Assembly: GCA_029210085.1 (NCBI GenBank)
Contig: JARGPP010000012.1
Span: 1-53,030, forward strand
Source: Legionellaceae bacterium
GTDB taxonomy: Bacteria; Pseudomonadota; Gammaproteobacteria; Legionellales; Legionellaceae
Reading direction: 5' to 3'
Length of the DNA stretch: 53,030 nucleotides
Part shown: positions 16,432 through 26,849 of the stretch, one piece after another
Numbering within the stretch: position 1 is the stretch's first letter
How the letters are laid out: every line of letters starts with the position of its first letter
Made by a program: the position numbers and the translations under genes
The notes under the pieces: generated by a model
Database searches by the model: none
The model's input: only the letters and a program-made list of their open reading frames with translations
What the model was told of the DNA's origin: nothing

Positions 16432-17768
16432 CTTTATCTTTAAAACAGATTGCAGGTTGGCTGAATTTACCTTTACCGAATGAGGTTGAGATAACCGGCG
16501 TTTCAATCGATACCAGGACCTTAAAACCAGGACACCTGTTTGTTGCGTTACAAGGCACACAGTCAGATGGTCACACTTTTATTCCAGAGGCAATTAACCA
16601 GGGAGCTGCGGCAATTTTGTGTGTTCAACCGCAACAAGCGCTTAGCGTTCCTGTCTTAATTTATCCCGATGCAGAAAAAGCTTTAGCGTTGATGGCAACT
16701 GCGCATCGTGCTCAGTTAGATTGTCAGGTTGTGGCATTAACGGGCAGCAATGGCAAAACGACGGTTAAAGAAATGCTTGCCGCGATTTTACCTGAGGCGA
16801 CATTCGCCACGCCGGGCAATTGGAATAACCATTTAGGCGTTCCTCTGAGTGTATTGCAAGTAAACGATTCACATCAGTATGCAGTCTTTGAGCTGGGTGC
16901 AAACCATGTGGGGGAAATCGCGTATACAACAGCAATTGTAAAGCCACATGTTGCTTTGGTAAATAATATTGGGACAGCTCATATTGAGGGGTTTGGTTCA
17001 GTAGAAGGAATTGCACGCGGTAAAGGTGAGATTTATCAGGGATTATCTCAGGGAGGAATTGCTGTGATTAATGCAGATGATAAGTATGCACATTTTTGGG
17101 ATAATTCATTAGTCGATAAGCAGATATTGCGCTTTTCTGCGACAGATGCAGGCGCCGATATATATGCAGCAGATATTAAAGTAGCACACGCTACAGAAGG
17201 AGTAAGCTTTAGGTTGGTGAGAGGAGCAGATGCATGTGATGTAACACTTCAGGTGCCTGGTATGCACCATGTATATAATGCACTTGCGGCGGCAAGCTGT
17301 GCAGTAGCCTTAGGCTTGGAGTTAGACGAAATTGCTCGTGGTTTAGTTCGTTTTAGTGGTGTTTCAGGGCGATTAACACCTCAAAAAACATCTATGGGGG
17401 CGATGGTGCTCGACGACACATATAATGCCAACTTAAATTCAGTTTTAGCAGGTATTGATGTTTTAGCATCGTATCCTGGGAAACGTATTTTGGTGCTTGG
17501 GGACATGGGAGAATTAGGTGAATATACACAAGCACATCATGAAGCAGTTGCCGAAGCTGCAAAACAGGCAGGAATTGATGTATTGCTGACGTGTGGGGTA
17601 GCGAGTGAGGCAGCAGCCAAAACGTTTGGTGATCCTGCTCAACATTTTGGTAGTCAGGCAGCATTACTAGAGATTTTGAAATCAGAATTAGATGCAAAAA
17701 CAACAGTGCTTGTGAAGGGATCCCGTTCAAGTGCAATGGAGCAGGTTGTGGAAGCTTTGTTTGCATAA
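16428..17768 (+). CDS. murF: UDP-N-acetylmuramoyl-tripeptide--D-alanyl-D-alanine ligase
   Basis: A 446-residue Mur ligase with three domains. GVSIDTRTLKPGHLFVAL marks the UDP-substrate domain, TGSNGKTTVKEM the ATP loop (about residue 105), and HHVYNALAAAS with DDTYNANLNS the central and C-terminal domains. It adds D-Ala-D-Ala to the UDP-MurNAc-tripeptide in the cytoplasm. The usual upstream neighbour murE is absent here. Confidence 0.95.
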   Translation: MTLSLKQIAGWLNLPLPNEVEITGVSIDTRTLKPGHLFVALQGTQSDGHTFIPEAINQGAAAILCVQPQQALSVPVLIYPDAEKALALMATAHRAQLDCQVVALTGSNGKTTVKEMLAAILPEATFATPGNWNNHLGVPLSVLQVNDSHQYAVFELGANHVGEIAYTTAIVKPHVALVNNIGTAHIEGFGSVEGIARGKGEIYQGLSQGGIAVINADDKYAHFWDNSLVDKQILRFSATDAGADIYAADIKVAHATEGVSFRLVRGADACDVTLQVPGMHHVYNALAAASCAVALGLELDEIARGLVRFSGVSGRLTPQKTSMGAMVLDDTYNANLNSVLAGIDVLASYPGKRILVLGDMGELGEYTQAHHEAVAEAAKQAGIDVLLTCGVASEAAAKTFGDPAQHFGSQAALLEILKSELDAKTTVLVKGSRSSAMEQVVEALFA

Positions 17769-17824
17769 AGTTTTTTTATGCTATGCTTTGATTTTTTTGG
17801 CTTGTTCAACCTAGGATAGAAAAT

Positions 17825-18910
17825 ATGCTCTACTGGATAACCCAGTTATTTCAAAGTGAATATCATGCCTTGCGTGTGTTTCAGTATTTGACCTTTCGCT
17901 CGATATTAGCAGCACTGACAGCCTTTATTGTGGCTTTGGTGTGTGGACCTGCGATGATTCGGCGTTTAAAAGCGATGCAAATTGGACAAACTGTTCGGGA
18001 TGACGGGCCGGAGACACATTTGTCTAAAGCTGGAACCCCCACAATGGGCGGGGTGTTGATTTTATTTTCAGTGACCGTGAGTTGTATCTTCTGGGGAAAT
18101 TTGACTCAACCTAATTTGTGGCTTGCCCTGTTTGTGATGCTTGGCTTTGGTTTAATAGGCTGGGTTGATGATTACAAGAAGCTGGTTTTAAAAAACACAA
18201 AAGGTCTATCAGCCAAGAAGAAGCTTTTATGGCAGTCAATGATAGCATTAACTGCCGCTATTTATTTATATACAGAAGCAACTTTTCCAATACATACACA
18301 ATTGACGGTACCGTTTTTGAAAGACTGCCTATTACCACTTGGAGTGGCGTTTCCAGTTTTGGCATATCTTGTGATTGTCGGCACGAGTAATGCTGTTAAT
18401 TTAACAGATGGGCTAGATGGTTTAGCGACAATGCCAACGGTTATGGTTGCAGGTGCTTTAGGCGTATTTGCATATGTATCAGGGAATGCAATTTATGCCC
18501 AATATTTATCGGTTCCTTTTGTACCAAATACAGGTGAGTTAGCAATTTTCTGTTCGGCTATTGTTGGTGCTGGGTTAGGTTTTCTTTGGTATAACACCTA
18601 CCCTGCCCAAGTGTTTATGGGGGATGTTGGTTCTTTGTCGCTTGGTGCAGCACTAGGTATTGTTGCAGTGATTATTCGTCAGGAATTAGTTTTATTTATT
18701 ATGGGAGGACTTTTTGTACTCGAAACACTTTCGGTTGTGATACAGGTGAGTTATTTTAAGTTATCGGGAGGTAAGCGTGTTTTTCGGATGGCACCATTAC
18801 ATCATCACTTCGAGCTTAAAGGATGGGCTGAGCCTAAAGTGATAGTTCGATTTTGGTTGATCACTGTTGTTTTTGTTTTATGTGGTCTTGCAACACTTAA
18901 ACTTCGTTAG
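17825..18910 (+). CDS. mraY: phospho-N-acetylmuramoyl-pentapeptide transferase
   Basis: A 361-residue polytopic membrane enzyme with about ten transmembrane segments. Recognised motifs are [20 protein letters not shown] (Asp-rich catalytic site), [19 protein letters not shown] and the C-terminal [13 protein letters not shown]. It transfers phospho-MurNAc-pentapeptide to undecaprenyl phosphate, forming lipid I. The 56-base gap from murF holds no clear terminator. Confidence 0.96.
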   Translation: MLYWITQLFQSEYHALRVFQYLTFRSILAALTAFIVALVCGPAMIRRLKAMQIGQTVRDDGPETHLSKAGTPTMGGVLILFSVTVSCIFWGNLTQPNLWLALFVMLGFGLIGWVDDYKKLVLKNTKGLSAKKKLLWQSMIALTAAIYLYTEATFPIHTQLTVPFLKDCLLPLGVAFPVLAYLVIVGTSNAVNLTDGLDGLATMPTVMVAGALGVFAYVSGNAIYAQYLSVPFVPNTGELAIFCSAIVGAGLGFLWYNTYPAQVFMGDVGSLSLGAALGIVAVIIRQELVLFIMGGLFVLETLSVVIQVSYFKLSGGKRVFRMAPLHHHFELKGWAEPKVIVRFWLITVVFVLCGLATLKLR

Positions 18911-18934
18911 GTATCACGAAGCTTTGGAGGCAGC

Positions 18935-20281
18935 ATGAAGCAATTGGTTTTAGTGGTCGGGCTTGGGAAAACGGGCTTGTCGATTGCACGTTATCTTCAG
19001 CGTAAATCAATCCATTTTATCATGTTTGATACACGAGAGGCTCCCCCAAACCTTGATGCTTTTCGCATCGAGTTTCCAGATAGTTCGGTTGTGTTAGTTG
19101 ACTACCCTGATGCAGATTTAGATAAAATTTCTCGTATTATTTGCAGCCCAGGCGTTTCATTGGATATTCGATTAATACAAATGGCACGTAAGCGAGGGGT
19201 GCCGATTGAAAGTGATATTGATTGTTTTGCCCATGAAATATCAGCACCTGTGGTTGCAATTACTGGAACGAATGGTAAGTCGACAGTGACTTGTTTGTTG
19301 GGCGAGATGGCGAAGGCTTCTGGGTGTTTGGTAGGCGTTGCAGGTAATATTGGAACACCTGTTTTAGATTGTTTGCTCGAGACGAAAGCCTTTGAATTAT
19401 GGGTTCTTGAGCTGTCCAGTTTTCAATTGGAAATTACAAGTGCTCTGCAACCGCTTGCCGCGACTTTTTTAAACCTTTCGGATGATCATTTAGATAGGCA
19501 TCATGATTTAGCTGCTTATCGTGCAGCGAAACAGCGTGTATATCGGGGTGCAGAGGTCTTGTTATTTAACCGAAATGATTTGCAGACTTACCCTGATGAG
19601 CAATATGTTGATGAGCGTGTACAAGTGTTGAGTTATGGAAATGATGCGCCCAAAGCAGGAGAGTGGGGAATTAGTGTAGATGAGCACGATGAAAATTGGC
19701 TAGCCTTTGGAGAGCAGCTCATATTACCTGTTCGGCTGTTAGGTATTCAAGGCGTGCATAATGCATTAAATGCGTTGGCCGCATTGGCACTGGCCGATGC
19801 AGTTGGCTTGCCGATTGAGACTTCGTTAACCGCTTTGAAAACATTTAAAGGATTACCACACCGTTGCCAAGAAGTACGCGTATTAAACGGTGTGAAATGG
19901 ATTAATGATTCAAAGGGTACCAATGTTGGAGCGACCGAGTCAGCTATTCAAGGTTTGGGTCCGTTTATTGAAGGTAATCTGATATTGATTGCGGGTGGAC
20001 AGGCGAAAGGGGCCGATTTTAAGGTCCTAAGAGAGCCCGTGAAAGCATATGTTCGTTTTTTAATATTAATGGGTGAGGATGCTGAATTATTAGCGTCTGA
20101 TTTAACTGATACAGTCGACGTGTTGCAGGCTGAATCAATGCAAGATGCAGTACATTTGGCACATATGTATGCACAGTCAGGAGATGCTGTGCTGTTATCG
20201 CCCGCTTGTGCGAGTTTCGATGCGTTCCGTGATTTTAATCATCGGGGTGAAGTATTTACAAGTCTTGTGGAGGCTTTGTAA
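18935..20281 (+). CDS. murD: UDP-N-acetylmuramoylalanine--D-glutamate ligase
   Basis: A 448-residue Mur ligase. It has GLGKTGLSIARYL at the N-terminus, the ATP loop TGTNGKSTVTCLLG (about 110-123), LELSSFQLE and NDSKGTN. It adds D-glutamate, supplied by murI of the same block, to UDP-MurNAc-L-Ala. GGAGGCAGC precedes the ATG. The stop TAA shares its last A with the ftsW ATG. Confidence 0.95.
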   Translation: MKQLVLVVGLGKTGLSIARYLQRKSIHFIMFDTREAPPNLDAFRIEFPDSSVVLVDYPDADLDKISRIICSPGVSLDIRLIQMARKRGVPIESDIDCFAHEISAPVVAITGTNGKSTVTCLLGEMAKASGCLVGVAGNIGTPVLDCLLETKAFELWVLELSSFQLEITSALQPLAATFLNLSDDHLDRHHDLAAYRAAKQRVYRGAEVLLFNRNDLQTYPDEQYVDERVQVLSYGNDAPKAGEWGISVDEHDENWLAFGEQLILPVRLLGIQGVHNALNALAALALADAVGLPIETSLTALKTFKGLPHRCQEVRVLNGVKWINDSKGTNVGATESAIQGLGPFIEGNLILIAGGQAKGADFKVLREPVKAYVRFLILMGEDAELLASDLTDTVDVLQAESMQDAVHLAHMYAQSGDAVLLSPACASFDAFRDFNHRGEVFTSLVEAL

Positions 20282-21411
20282 TGCGAGATGAAGGATTGGT
20301 TTTATATGATAAATGGTTGTTATTTGCGGTAATTAGTTTATTAATTTTGGGCTTGATGATGGTTGCTTCAAGTTCTGTCATGATTTCCACTAAGTATTTT
20401 AATCAGCCGTTTCATTTTTTAATTCGTCAATCGCTTTATCTTGTATTAGGGCTGTGTGTGGGTATGGGAGTTATGCGCCTCGATACACAATATTGGGAAA
20501 AATTGAGTGTTCCACTGCTGCTTGTATGCCTATTAATGCTTATTCTTGTTTTAATCCCAGGACTCGGACGTGTTGTGAATGGTAGTCGACGTTGGTTGGC
20601 TTTAGGGCCTATTTTGATTCAGGTTTCAGAAGCTGCAAAGTTTTCCATGATACTTTATCTTGCTGGATATTTAGTGCGTCAGCAAACGCGGACGCCTAAT
20701 GAGGTGTTTGATTTTATTAAGCCTTTGCTATTACTGGCATTGGTGGGTGTGCTTTTACTGCTTGAGCCTGATTTTGGCGCAACAGTTGTTATCAGTGGTA
20801 CGGTCATGGTGATGCTATTTTTAGCTGGTGTGAGGTTGCGTTATTATGTTGGGCTAATGAGTATATTAGCGGCCATATTTACGGTGCTTGCGGTTTCATC
20901 GCCTTATCGAATGGCGCGCCTGACTGCATTTTTAAACCCTTGGGCTGATCAATTTAATAGTGGGTATCAATTGACGCAGTCTTTAATTGCGTTCGGACGC
21001 GGGGGATGGTTTGGAACAGGCTTGGGCAGTAGCGTTCAAAAACTACTTTATCTGCCGGAATCTCATACTGACTTTTTGTTTGCTGTATTAGCAGAGGAGC
21101 TTGGCTTGCTCGGTGTTCTGTTGATTTTGTGTTTATATAGTATACTTGTTGCGAGGGGATTTTTAATTGGCTTTCGTGCATACCAACAGACACGATTCTT
21201 TGCAGCTTATGTTGCTTATGGATTGACTTTTTGGTTGGGTTTGCAGGCTGCTATTAATATGGGAGTGAATGCAGGTTTACTTCCGACCAAGGGTTTGACT
21301 TTGCCCTTGTTAAGTTATGGAGGGGCGAGCCTGGTGATGAATTGTATTGTATTGGCTCTATTGTTACGTATTGACCACGAGAATCGTTGGCAAGCACTTG
21401 GCTTAAGGTAA
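20281..21411 (+). CDS. ftsW: septal peptidoglycan glycosyltransferase FtsW (SEDS family)
   Basis: A 376-residue protein with about ten hydrophobic segments. SEDS motifs include GSRRWLALGPILIQVSE, YQLTQSLIAFGRGGWFGTGLG, PESHTDFLFAVLAEELG and PLLSYGGAS. It polymerises lipid II at the septum with its cognate FtsI, which is not in this window. In most gammaproteobacteria murG follows ftsW; here murC follows 10 bases later. Confidence 0.95.
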   Translation: MRDEGLVLYDKWLLFAVISLLILGLMMVASSSVMISTKYFNQPFHFLIRQSLYLVLGLCVGMGVMRLDTQYWEKLSVPLLLVCLLMLILVLIPGLGRVVNGSRRWLALGPILIQVSEAAKFSMILYLAGYLVRQQTRTPNEVFDFIKPLLLLALVGVLLLLEPDFGATVVISGTVMVMLFLAGVRLRYYVGLMSILAAIFTVLAVSSPYRMARLTAFLNPWADQFNSGYQLTQSLIAFGRGGWFGTGLGSSVQKLLYLPESHTDFLFAVLAEELGLLGVLLILCLYSILVARGFLIGFRAYQQTRFFAAYVAYGLTFWLGLQAAINMGVNAGLLPTKGLTLPLLSYGGASLVMNCIVLALLLRIDHENRWQALGLR

Positions 21412-21421
21412 GGAGGAAGCT

Positions 21422-22843
21422 GTGAATCAAACTCAATCGTTTGTGCTACCAAGGATGGGGCGTGTTGATCACATACATTTTGTAGGCATTGGGGGTACCG
21501 GAATGTGTGGTATCGCTGAGGTTTTGCATAATGAAGGTTATCAAATTAGTGGTTCTGATATGAATGAGAACCGTACAGTTGCACATTTGCGGGCACTTGG
21601 TGTAACGGTTTGTACCGGTCATAAAGCAGAACATATTACAGGCGCAGATGTTGTTGTGCGCTCTACGGCGATTCATGAAGATAATCCTGAAGTGGTGGCT
21701 GCACGTGCCGCGCGTATTCCTGTGATTCCACGTGCAATGATGCTTGCTGAGTTGATGCGTTTTCGTCAAGGGATTGCGATTGCGGGGACACACGGAAAAA
21801 CAACGACCACAAGTCTTGTTAGTAGTTTGCTTGCAGAAGGGGGGCTTGACCCTAGTTTTGTTATTGGTGGAAAGCTGACCAGTATTGGCAGCAATGCTAA
21901 GTTGGGGAACTCACCCTACCTTGTGGCTGAAGCGGATGAAAGCGATGCTTCGTTTTTATTTTTGAAGCCGACAATGGCAGTTGTGACTAATATTGATGAA
22001 GATCATATGGATACCTATGAAGGTAACTTTGATAAGTTACGCGAAACATTCATTGAATTTTTACATCATTTACCGTTTTATGGACTAGCAGTTGTCTGTG
22101 TGGATGATGCTGAAGTGCGTACTATTTTACCCTCTATTCAACGCCCAACATTGACTTATGGTTTTTCTGAAGATGCAGAATACCGTGCTTTAGATTGGAA
22201 GCAAGAGGCATTGGTCAGCTCGTTTACCGTGTCGCGTCCGAAGCCGCATGAAGCACTTCGGGTCGAGTTACAGTTACCGGGTCGACACAATGTACTCAAT
22301 GCAATGGCGGCGATTGCGCTTGCAACAGAGCTTGGCGTGAAAGATGAAGCTATTTTAAAAGGATTGGCTGCGTTTCAAGGGGTTGGGCGGCGGTTTCAAG
22401 TGTTAGGAGAGCGCCAATTCTCATCTGGCACAGCATTGGTGGTAGATGATTATGGGCATCATCCTGAAGAAATTCGGGCAACAGTTGATGCCTTTCGCTC
22501 AGTATGGCCTGATCGACGCTTATTACATGTGTTTCAACCACATCGATATTCACGGACCCAAGCTCTTTTCTCGCAGTTTGTTGAGGTGCTAAGTCTTGTT
22601 GATGAGCTTTTTTTATTTGATATTTATTCTGCAGGTGAACCTATGATTGAAGGCATCAGCAGCAAGGCCCTTGCTAAAGCAGTCAATGAACGCGTGGAGC
22701 ATAAGACCACTTTAGTGACAGAAGAGAGTCTTGATAGAAAATTAGACCAAGTGGTACGAGATGGGGACGTCATTCTATTGCAGGGGGCTGGCAATATTGG
22801 CCAGTTGGCAGCACAATTCATTGTGTCTTCAGGAGATGCCTAG
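21422..22843 (+). CDS. murC: UDP-N-acetylmuramate--L-alanine ligase
   Basis: A 473-residue Mur ligase. It shows HFVGIGGTGMCGIAE at the start, the ATP loop AGTHGKTTTTS, EADESDASFL, GRHNVLNAMAA, DDYGHHPEEI and FQPHRYSRT. It adds L-alanine to UDP-MurNAc, the first stem-peptide step. It starts with GTG at 21422 behind AAGGAGGAAG. Its final base is also the first base of murB (TAGTG). Confidence 0.96.
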   Translation: MNQTQSFVLPRMGRVDHIHFVGIGGTGMCGIAEVLHNEGYQISGSDMNENRTVAHLRALGVTVCTGHKAEHITGADVVVRSTAIHEDNPEVVAARAARIPVIPRAMMLAELMRFRQGIAIAGTHGKTTTTSLVSSLLAEGGLDPSFVIGGKLTSIGSNAKLGNSPYLVAEADESDASFLFLKPTMAVVTNIDEDHMDTYEGNFDKLRETFIEFLHHLPFYGLAVVCVDDAEVRTILPSIQRPTLTYGFSEDAEYRALDWKQEALVSSFTVSRPKPHEALRVELQLPGRHNVLNAMAAIALATELGVKDEAILKGLAAFQGVGRRFQVLGERQFSSGTALVVDDYGHHPEEIRATVDAFRSVWPDRRLLHVFQPHRYSRTQALFSQFVEVLSLVDELFLFDIYSAGEPMIEGISSKALAKAVNERVEHKTTLVTEESLDRKLDQVVRDGDVILLQGAGNIGQLAAQFIVSSGDA

Positions 22844-23736
22844 TGACAAAGCCAGCTTCGCCCGTTGGAATACAATTATTAAAAGAGCCATTATCTGCTT
22901 ATACCACCTGGCGTATTGGAGGTCCTGCAAGCGTGCTCTACAAGCCTGCTGATATTTCTGACTTAGCCTCTTTTTTATCATCATGTCCTTTGAGTGAACC
23001 ATTGACTTGGATTGGCCTTGGCAGTAATTCTTTGGTGCGGGATGGTGGTTTTTTAGGAACTGTTATTTTAACTCAGGGATGTTTGAATGGTTTAGATTTA
23101 ATTGCGGATGATTTAATTCGTGTTGAAGCAGGTGTTTCATGTGCAAAAATGGCGCGCTTTACCGCGCGCAAAAATTTACACGGAGGAGAGTTCTGGGCTG
23201 GTATTCCAGGGACGATGGGGGGCGCACTTCGTATGAATGCCGGTTGTTTTCATGGTGAAACATGGGATTCTGTCGTTGAAGTTGAGACCATGACTCGTAC
23301 AGGTGAAATTCGATATCGAAAACCAAATGAATTTCAAATTGCCTATCGTTCGGTCATAGGGCTACAGCAAGATGAGTGGTTTATAGCCGCAACTTGCAAG
23401 CTGAAGCAAGGGGATAAGCAAGTTGCGCTCGATAAAATTAAAACATTGTTGGCTCGCCGCTCGTTAACTCAGCCAACAGGAGAATATAACTGTGGTTCGG
23501 TATTTCGTAACCCACCCAATGACCATGCGGCACGTCTCATTGAATCATGTGATTTGAAAGGGTTTATGATAGGCGGAGCAATGATTTCAAAGAAGCATGC
23601 TAATTTTATTATTAATCATGAGGGACAAGCACGTGCAGTAGATATAGAGGCATTAATTGGCCATGCCCATCAGACCGTTTTAGATAAAGCAGGAATTGAT
23701 TTGATACGTGAAGTGCATATTTTAGGAGAGCATTGA
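22843..23736 (+). CDS. murB: UDP-N-acetylenolpyruvoylglucosamine reductase
   Basis: A 297-residue FAD enzyme. The FAD site is GLGSNSLVRDGG, then FWAGIPGTMGGALRMNAGC, AYRSV and CGSVFRNPPNDHA, the last holding the catalytic Ser. The Glu is in IREVHILG at the C-terminus. It reduces the enolpyruvyl ether to UDP-MurNAc. It starts with GTG at 22843, overlapping the murC stop by one base. Confidence 0.95.
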   Translation: MTKPASPVGIQLLKEPLSAYTTWRIGGPASVLYKPADISDLASFLSSCPLSEPLTWIGLGSNSLVRDGGFLGTVILTQGCLNGLDLIADDLIRVEAGVSCAKMARFTARKNLHGGEFWAGIPGTMGGALRMNAGCFHGETWDSVVEVETMTRTGEIRYRKPNEFQIAYRSVIGLQQDEWFIAATCKLKQGDKQVALDKIKTLLARRSLTQPTGEYNCGSVFRNPPNDHAARLIESCDLKGFMIGGAMISKKHANFIINHEGQARAVDIEALIGHAHQTVLDKAGIDLIREVHILGEH

Positions 23737-24839
23737 TGACGCGATTGAAACTTGTTTTATTGTATGGTGGTCAATCAGGGGAGCATGAAGTTTCATTACA
23801 ATCAGCAGCATCTGTACTGTCAAATTTAGATTCGAAGCAATATGAAGTGATGCCTATTGGCATGGATAAGCACGGTTGTTTTTATTTAAATCACCCCGAG
23901 CATTTGATTGAAAATTACCCAGAGTCTTTGCCGGTTCGGTTGCCTGATTCAAAAAAAATATCAAGTTTGATTGTTGATGGAAAATTTGCATTAGAAGCTG
24001 ACGTTGCTTTTCCTGTGATGCATGGACCTCTGTGTGAAGATGGTGCATTGCAAGGGATTTTTGATCTCGCAGATATTGCATATGTAGGATGCAATGTTTT
24101 GTCATCGGCCATTTGTATGGACAAAGATATTGCACGACAACTTGCCCAGGTTGAAGGTGTTGAGCCTATTCGCTATCACCGTCTCCCTTATACGGCGTCA
24201 TTGAGTCAAGACAAAACCTGGTGTGAAGATGTTGTACATGACTTAGGCTTTCCTTTGTTTGTAAAGCCGTGTGCCTTAGGTTCTAGTGTTGGCATTCATC
24301 GTGTAGAAGATATGGAAGCGCTAAAAAGAGCGGTGCAAGATGCAAGGCAATATGATCAAACCGTTTTAGTTGAAGAATATATTGAAGGCCGAGAAATTGA
24401 GCTTGCAGTGCTTGAACATGATGGCAGCGAAGGGTTGCCTGATGTGACTGTTCCAGGCGAGATTAAAACAGGACATCCGGATGGGTTTTATTCGTATGCG
24501 GCCAAATACAATGGGTGTGAGCACTTGGAGTTATGTATTCCAGCAGCTTTAGATGCTGAATTGACACGTAAACTTCAAGTCGCGGCTGTTGAGATATTTA
24601 TGCGACTTCGGGCAGAGGGGCTTGCACGCGTTGATTTTTTTGTTCAATCCGAGAAAAATAAAATATATTTTAATGAAATTAATACCTTACCAGGATTTAC
24701 TGAAGTCAGTATGTTCCCCAAACTATGGGAGGCGAGCGGTTTGAACTATTCAGCGCTGTTGGATAGATTAATTCGTACGGCTGTTGAGCGACAACAGAGG
24801 CGCTCAGCGTTAATTACGGACTATACGAGCGTGGCATAA
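23736..24839 (+). CDS. ddl: D-alanine--D-alanine ligase
   Basis: An ATP-grasp ligase of 367 residues. It has YGGQSGEHEVSLQSA near the N-terminus, VKPCALGSSVGIHRV in the ATP site, EEYIEGREIE, and FNEINTLPGFTEVSMFP at the C-terminus. It makes the D-Ala-D-Ala dipeptide used by MurF of this operon. The ATG at 23736 shares its A with the murB TGA; a TTG one codon upstream is less likely. Confidence 0.95.
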   Translation: MTRLKLVLLYGGQSGEHEVSLQSAASVLSNLDSKQYEVMPIGMDKHGCFYLNHPEHLIENYPESLPVRLPDSKKISSLIVDGKFALEADVAFPVMHGPLCEDGALQGIFDLADIAYVGCNVLSSAICMDKDIARQLAQVEGVEPIRYHRLPYTASLSQDKTWCEDVVHDLGFPLFVKPCALGSSVGIHRVEDMEALKRAVQDARQYDQTVLVEEYIEGREIELAVLEHDGSEGLPDVTVPGEIKTGHPDGFYSYAAKYNGCEHLELCIPAALDAELTRKLQVAAVEIFMRLRAEGLARVDFFVQSEKNKIYFNEINTLPGFTEVSMFPKLWEASGLNYSALLDRLIRTAVERQQRRSALITDYTSVA

Positions 24840-24841
24840 CG

Positions 24842-25582
24842 ATGTCGAAGTCGAAAGCTAAGGCTCCTCCTCGTCAGTTTGATTTTTATTTTGTGCTGCT
24901 CGTATTTTTGGCTTTTGTATTAGCTGCCCGTTTGGTTTATGTCACAGTATCTAGTCCGGCTCGTTTTCCAATTCATACCATTAAAATTGATGCGACTTAT
25001 CAACATATTACACGAGAAGCTTTAGAAAATATTTTATCGCCATATATGAAAGAAAGTTTTTTCTCAATATCAACGCGTGCATTAGAAGCTGAACTTGCAA
25101 CACTTGACTGGGTTCAAACGGTTGAAGTAAAACGTGTATGGCCAGATATACTTGAAGTGGTTTTGTTAGAGAAAAAGCCAATTGCTGCATGGAATACGGC
25201 ATTTGTTGCACCAGACGGTAGGCTATTTGAGGAAGGGCGTGTCTTTGAAGGTATGTTTGATGGGCCTTATTTATATGGACCGGCCACGCAACAACAAGAA
25301 GTCTTACAAACTTATGAAAAATTGAGTAAGCTATTAGCAGTGTATGGGCTAAGTGCAACATCGCTTCGCCTGCGTGAGAATCAAGCTTGGGAGCTTATTT
25401 TGACGAATGGTGTGAAATTGCGCTTGGGAAAACGAGATTTAGAGCAGCGATTACGGCGTTTTTGTCGGGCTTATCCTGCTGTATTTGGTGATAAACCGGA
25501 ACTATTATCCTGTGTTGATTTACGTTACGCTCGTGGTATGGCGGTGCAATGGAAGCAACAAACGGGGAAATCGGGAAGATAA
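24842..25582 (+). CDS. ftsQ: cell division protein FtsQ
   Basis: A 246-residue bitopic inner-membrane protein. It has a short basic cytoplasmic tail, one transmembrane segment at about residues 17-35 (FYFVLLVFLAFVLAARLVYV), a POTRA domain (FPIHTIKIDATYQHI onward) and the FtsQ/DivIB beta domain (WVQTVEVKRVWPDILEVVLLEKKP). It links early and late divisome parts. Sequence identity in this family is low, but the place between ddl and ftsA settles the call. Its stop overlaps the ftsA ATG by one base. Confidence 0.93.
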   Translation: MSKSKAKAPPRQFDFYFVLLVFLAFVLAARLVYVTVSSPARFPIHTIKIDATYQHITREALENILSPYMKESFFSISTRALEAELATLDWVQTVEVKRVWPDILEVVLLEKKPIAAWNTAFVAPDGRLFEEGRVFEGMFDGPYLYGPATQQQEVLQTYEKLSKLLAVYGLSATSLRLRENQAWELILTNGVKLRLGKRDLEQRLRRFCRAYPAVFGDKPELLSCVDLRYARGMAVQWKQQTGKSGR

Positions 25583-26820
25583 TGGTTAAAAAAATAGAAA
25601 AAAATATCATTGCGGCCCTTGATGTGGGAACCTCAAAAATTATTGTTTTAATTGCTGAGGTCACGCCAGCAGGCACTATCGAAATTATTGGGACAGGCCA
25701 TCATGTTTCGCGCGGGTTAAAAAGGGGTGTTGTTGTAGATATTGAATCTACCGTGCACTCAATTCAGCGTGCAGTACAAGAAGCTGAGTTGATGGCTGGC
25801 TGTGAAGTTCGCTCGGTATATACCGGTATTGCAGGAAGCCATATTAAGAGTTTAAATTCACATGGCATCGTTGCGATTCGCGATCGGGAAGTATCACAGG
25901 TTGATGTTGAGCGGGTACTCGATGCCGCGAAAGCGGTTCCTATACCAGCCGATCAGAAAATATTACATGTACTCCCTCAAGAATTCATTATTGATGGGCA
26001 AGGCAATATTCGTGAGCCTATTGGTATGGCGGGCGTACGATTAGAAGCTCGCGTCCATATTGTAACAGGGGCTGTAAGTGCCGCTCAAAATTTAATAAAA
26101 TGTATTCGTTTGTGTGGTCTTGAAGTGAATGACATGAGCTTGGAGCAACTTGCATCAAGTGATGCCGTACTTACAGATGACGAGAAAGAGTTAGGTGTTT
26201 GTTTAGTGGATATCGGGGGTGGTACAACAGATATTGCTATTTTTTCTCATGGCGCTATTCAGGGTACAGCGGTGATCCCTGTTGCGGGAGACCAAGTCAC
26301 GAATGATATTGCGATGGCACTTCGAACACCGACAAAAGCAGCAGAGGCAATGAAGCTTAAATATGCATGTGCGATGCCAGAACTTGCAAGTGCTGGACAA
26401 ATGGTCGAAGTATTGAGTGTAAATGAGCGGCCAGGGCGAAAAATTTCAACCAAGGCATTGGCTGAGGTTGTGTCAGCACGTTATGAAGAACTTTTCTTGT
26501 TGGTGCGACATGAGTTACGTCGGAGTGGCTTTGAAGAGCTTATTGCCGCTGGTATGGTTTTGACAGGTGGTGCCTCCGGCTTAAATGGTGCAGTAGAGCT
26601 TGCTGAGATGTGTTTTGAGATGCCCGTTCGACAAGGTGTGGCTCCTGAAATGACGGGATTATCTGAGGAAATGATGCATCCTGCTTGTTCAACAGCCATC
26701 GGATTATTATTTCATGGCTTTCAACAGCAGAGTGAAGGTGGGTATAATGGGTTTGCTTTGGGTGAAACGGCGAGTGGTGCCTGGACGAAAATGAAACAAT
26801 GGTTTAGAGGAAACTTTTAA
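25582..26820 (+). CDS. ftsA: cell division protein FtsA
   Basis: An actin-fold ATPase of 412 residues. The phosphate-binding loops are AALDVGTSKI (about 10-19) and VDIGGGTTDIAIF, with the adenosine motif VLTGGASGLNG. The C-terminal amphipathic helix (WTKMKQWFRGNF) fits membrane attachment. It tethers FtsZ to the membrane. ATG 25582 is chosen over an upstream in-frame start at 25549 because it gives the normal family N-terminus and couples to ftsQ. Confidence 0.95.
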   Translation: MVKKIEKNIIAALDVGTSKIIVLIAEVTPAGTIEIIGTGHHVSRGLKRGVVVDIESTVHSIQRAVQEAELMAGCEVRSVYTGIAGSHIKSLNSHGIVAIRDREVSQVDVERVLDAAKAVPIPADQKILHVLPQEFIIDGQGNIREPIGMAGVRLEARVHIVTGAVSAAQNLIKCIRLCGLEVNDMSLEQLASSDAVLTDDEKELGVCLVDIGGGTTDIAIFSHGAIQGTAVIPVAGDQVTNDIAMALRTPTKAAEAMKLKYACAMPELASAGQMVEVLSVNERPGRKISTKALAEVVSARYEELFLLVRHELRRSGFEELIAAGMVLTGGASGLNGAVELAEMCFEMPVRQGVAPEMTGLSEEMMHPACSTAIGLLFHGFQQQSEGGYNGFALGETASGAWTKMKQWFRGNF

Positions 26821-26849
26821 ACCTAACTTGACCGTGAGGGGTAAGTGTC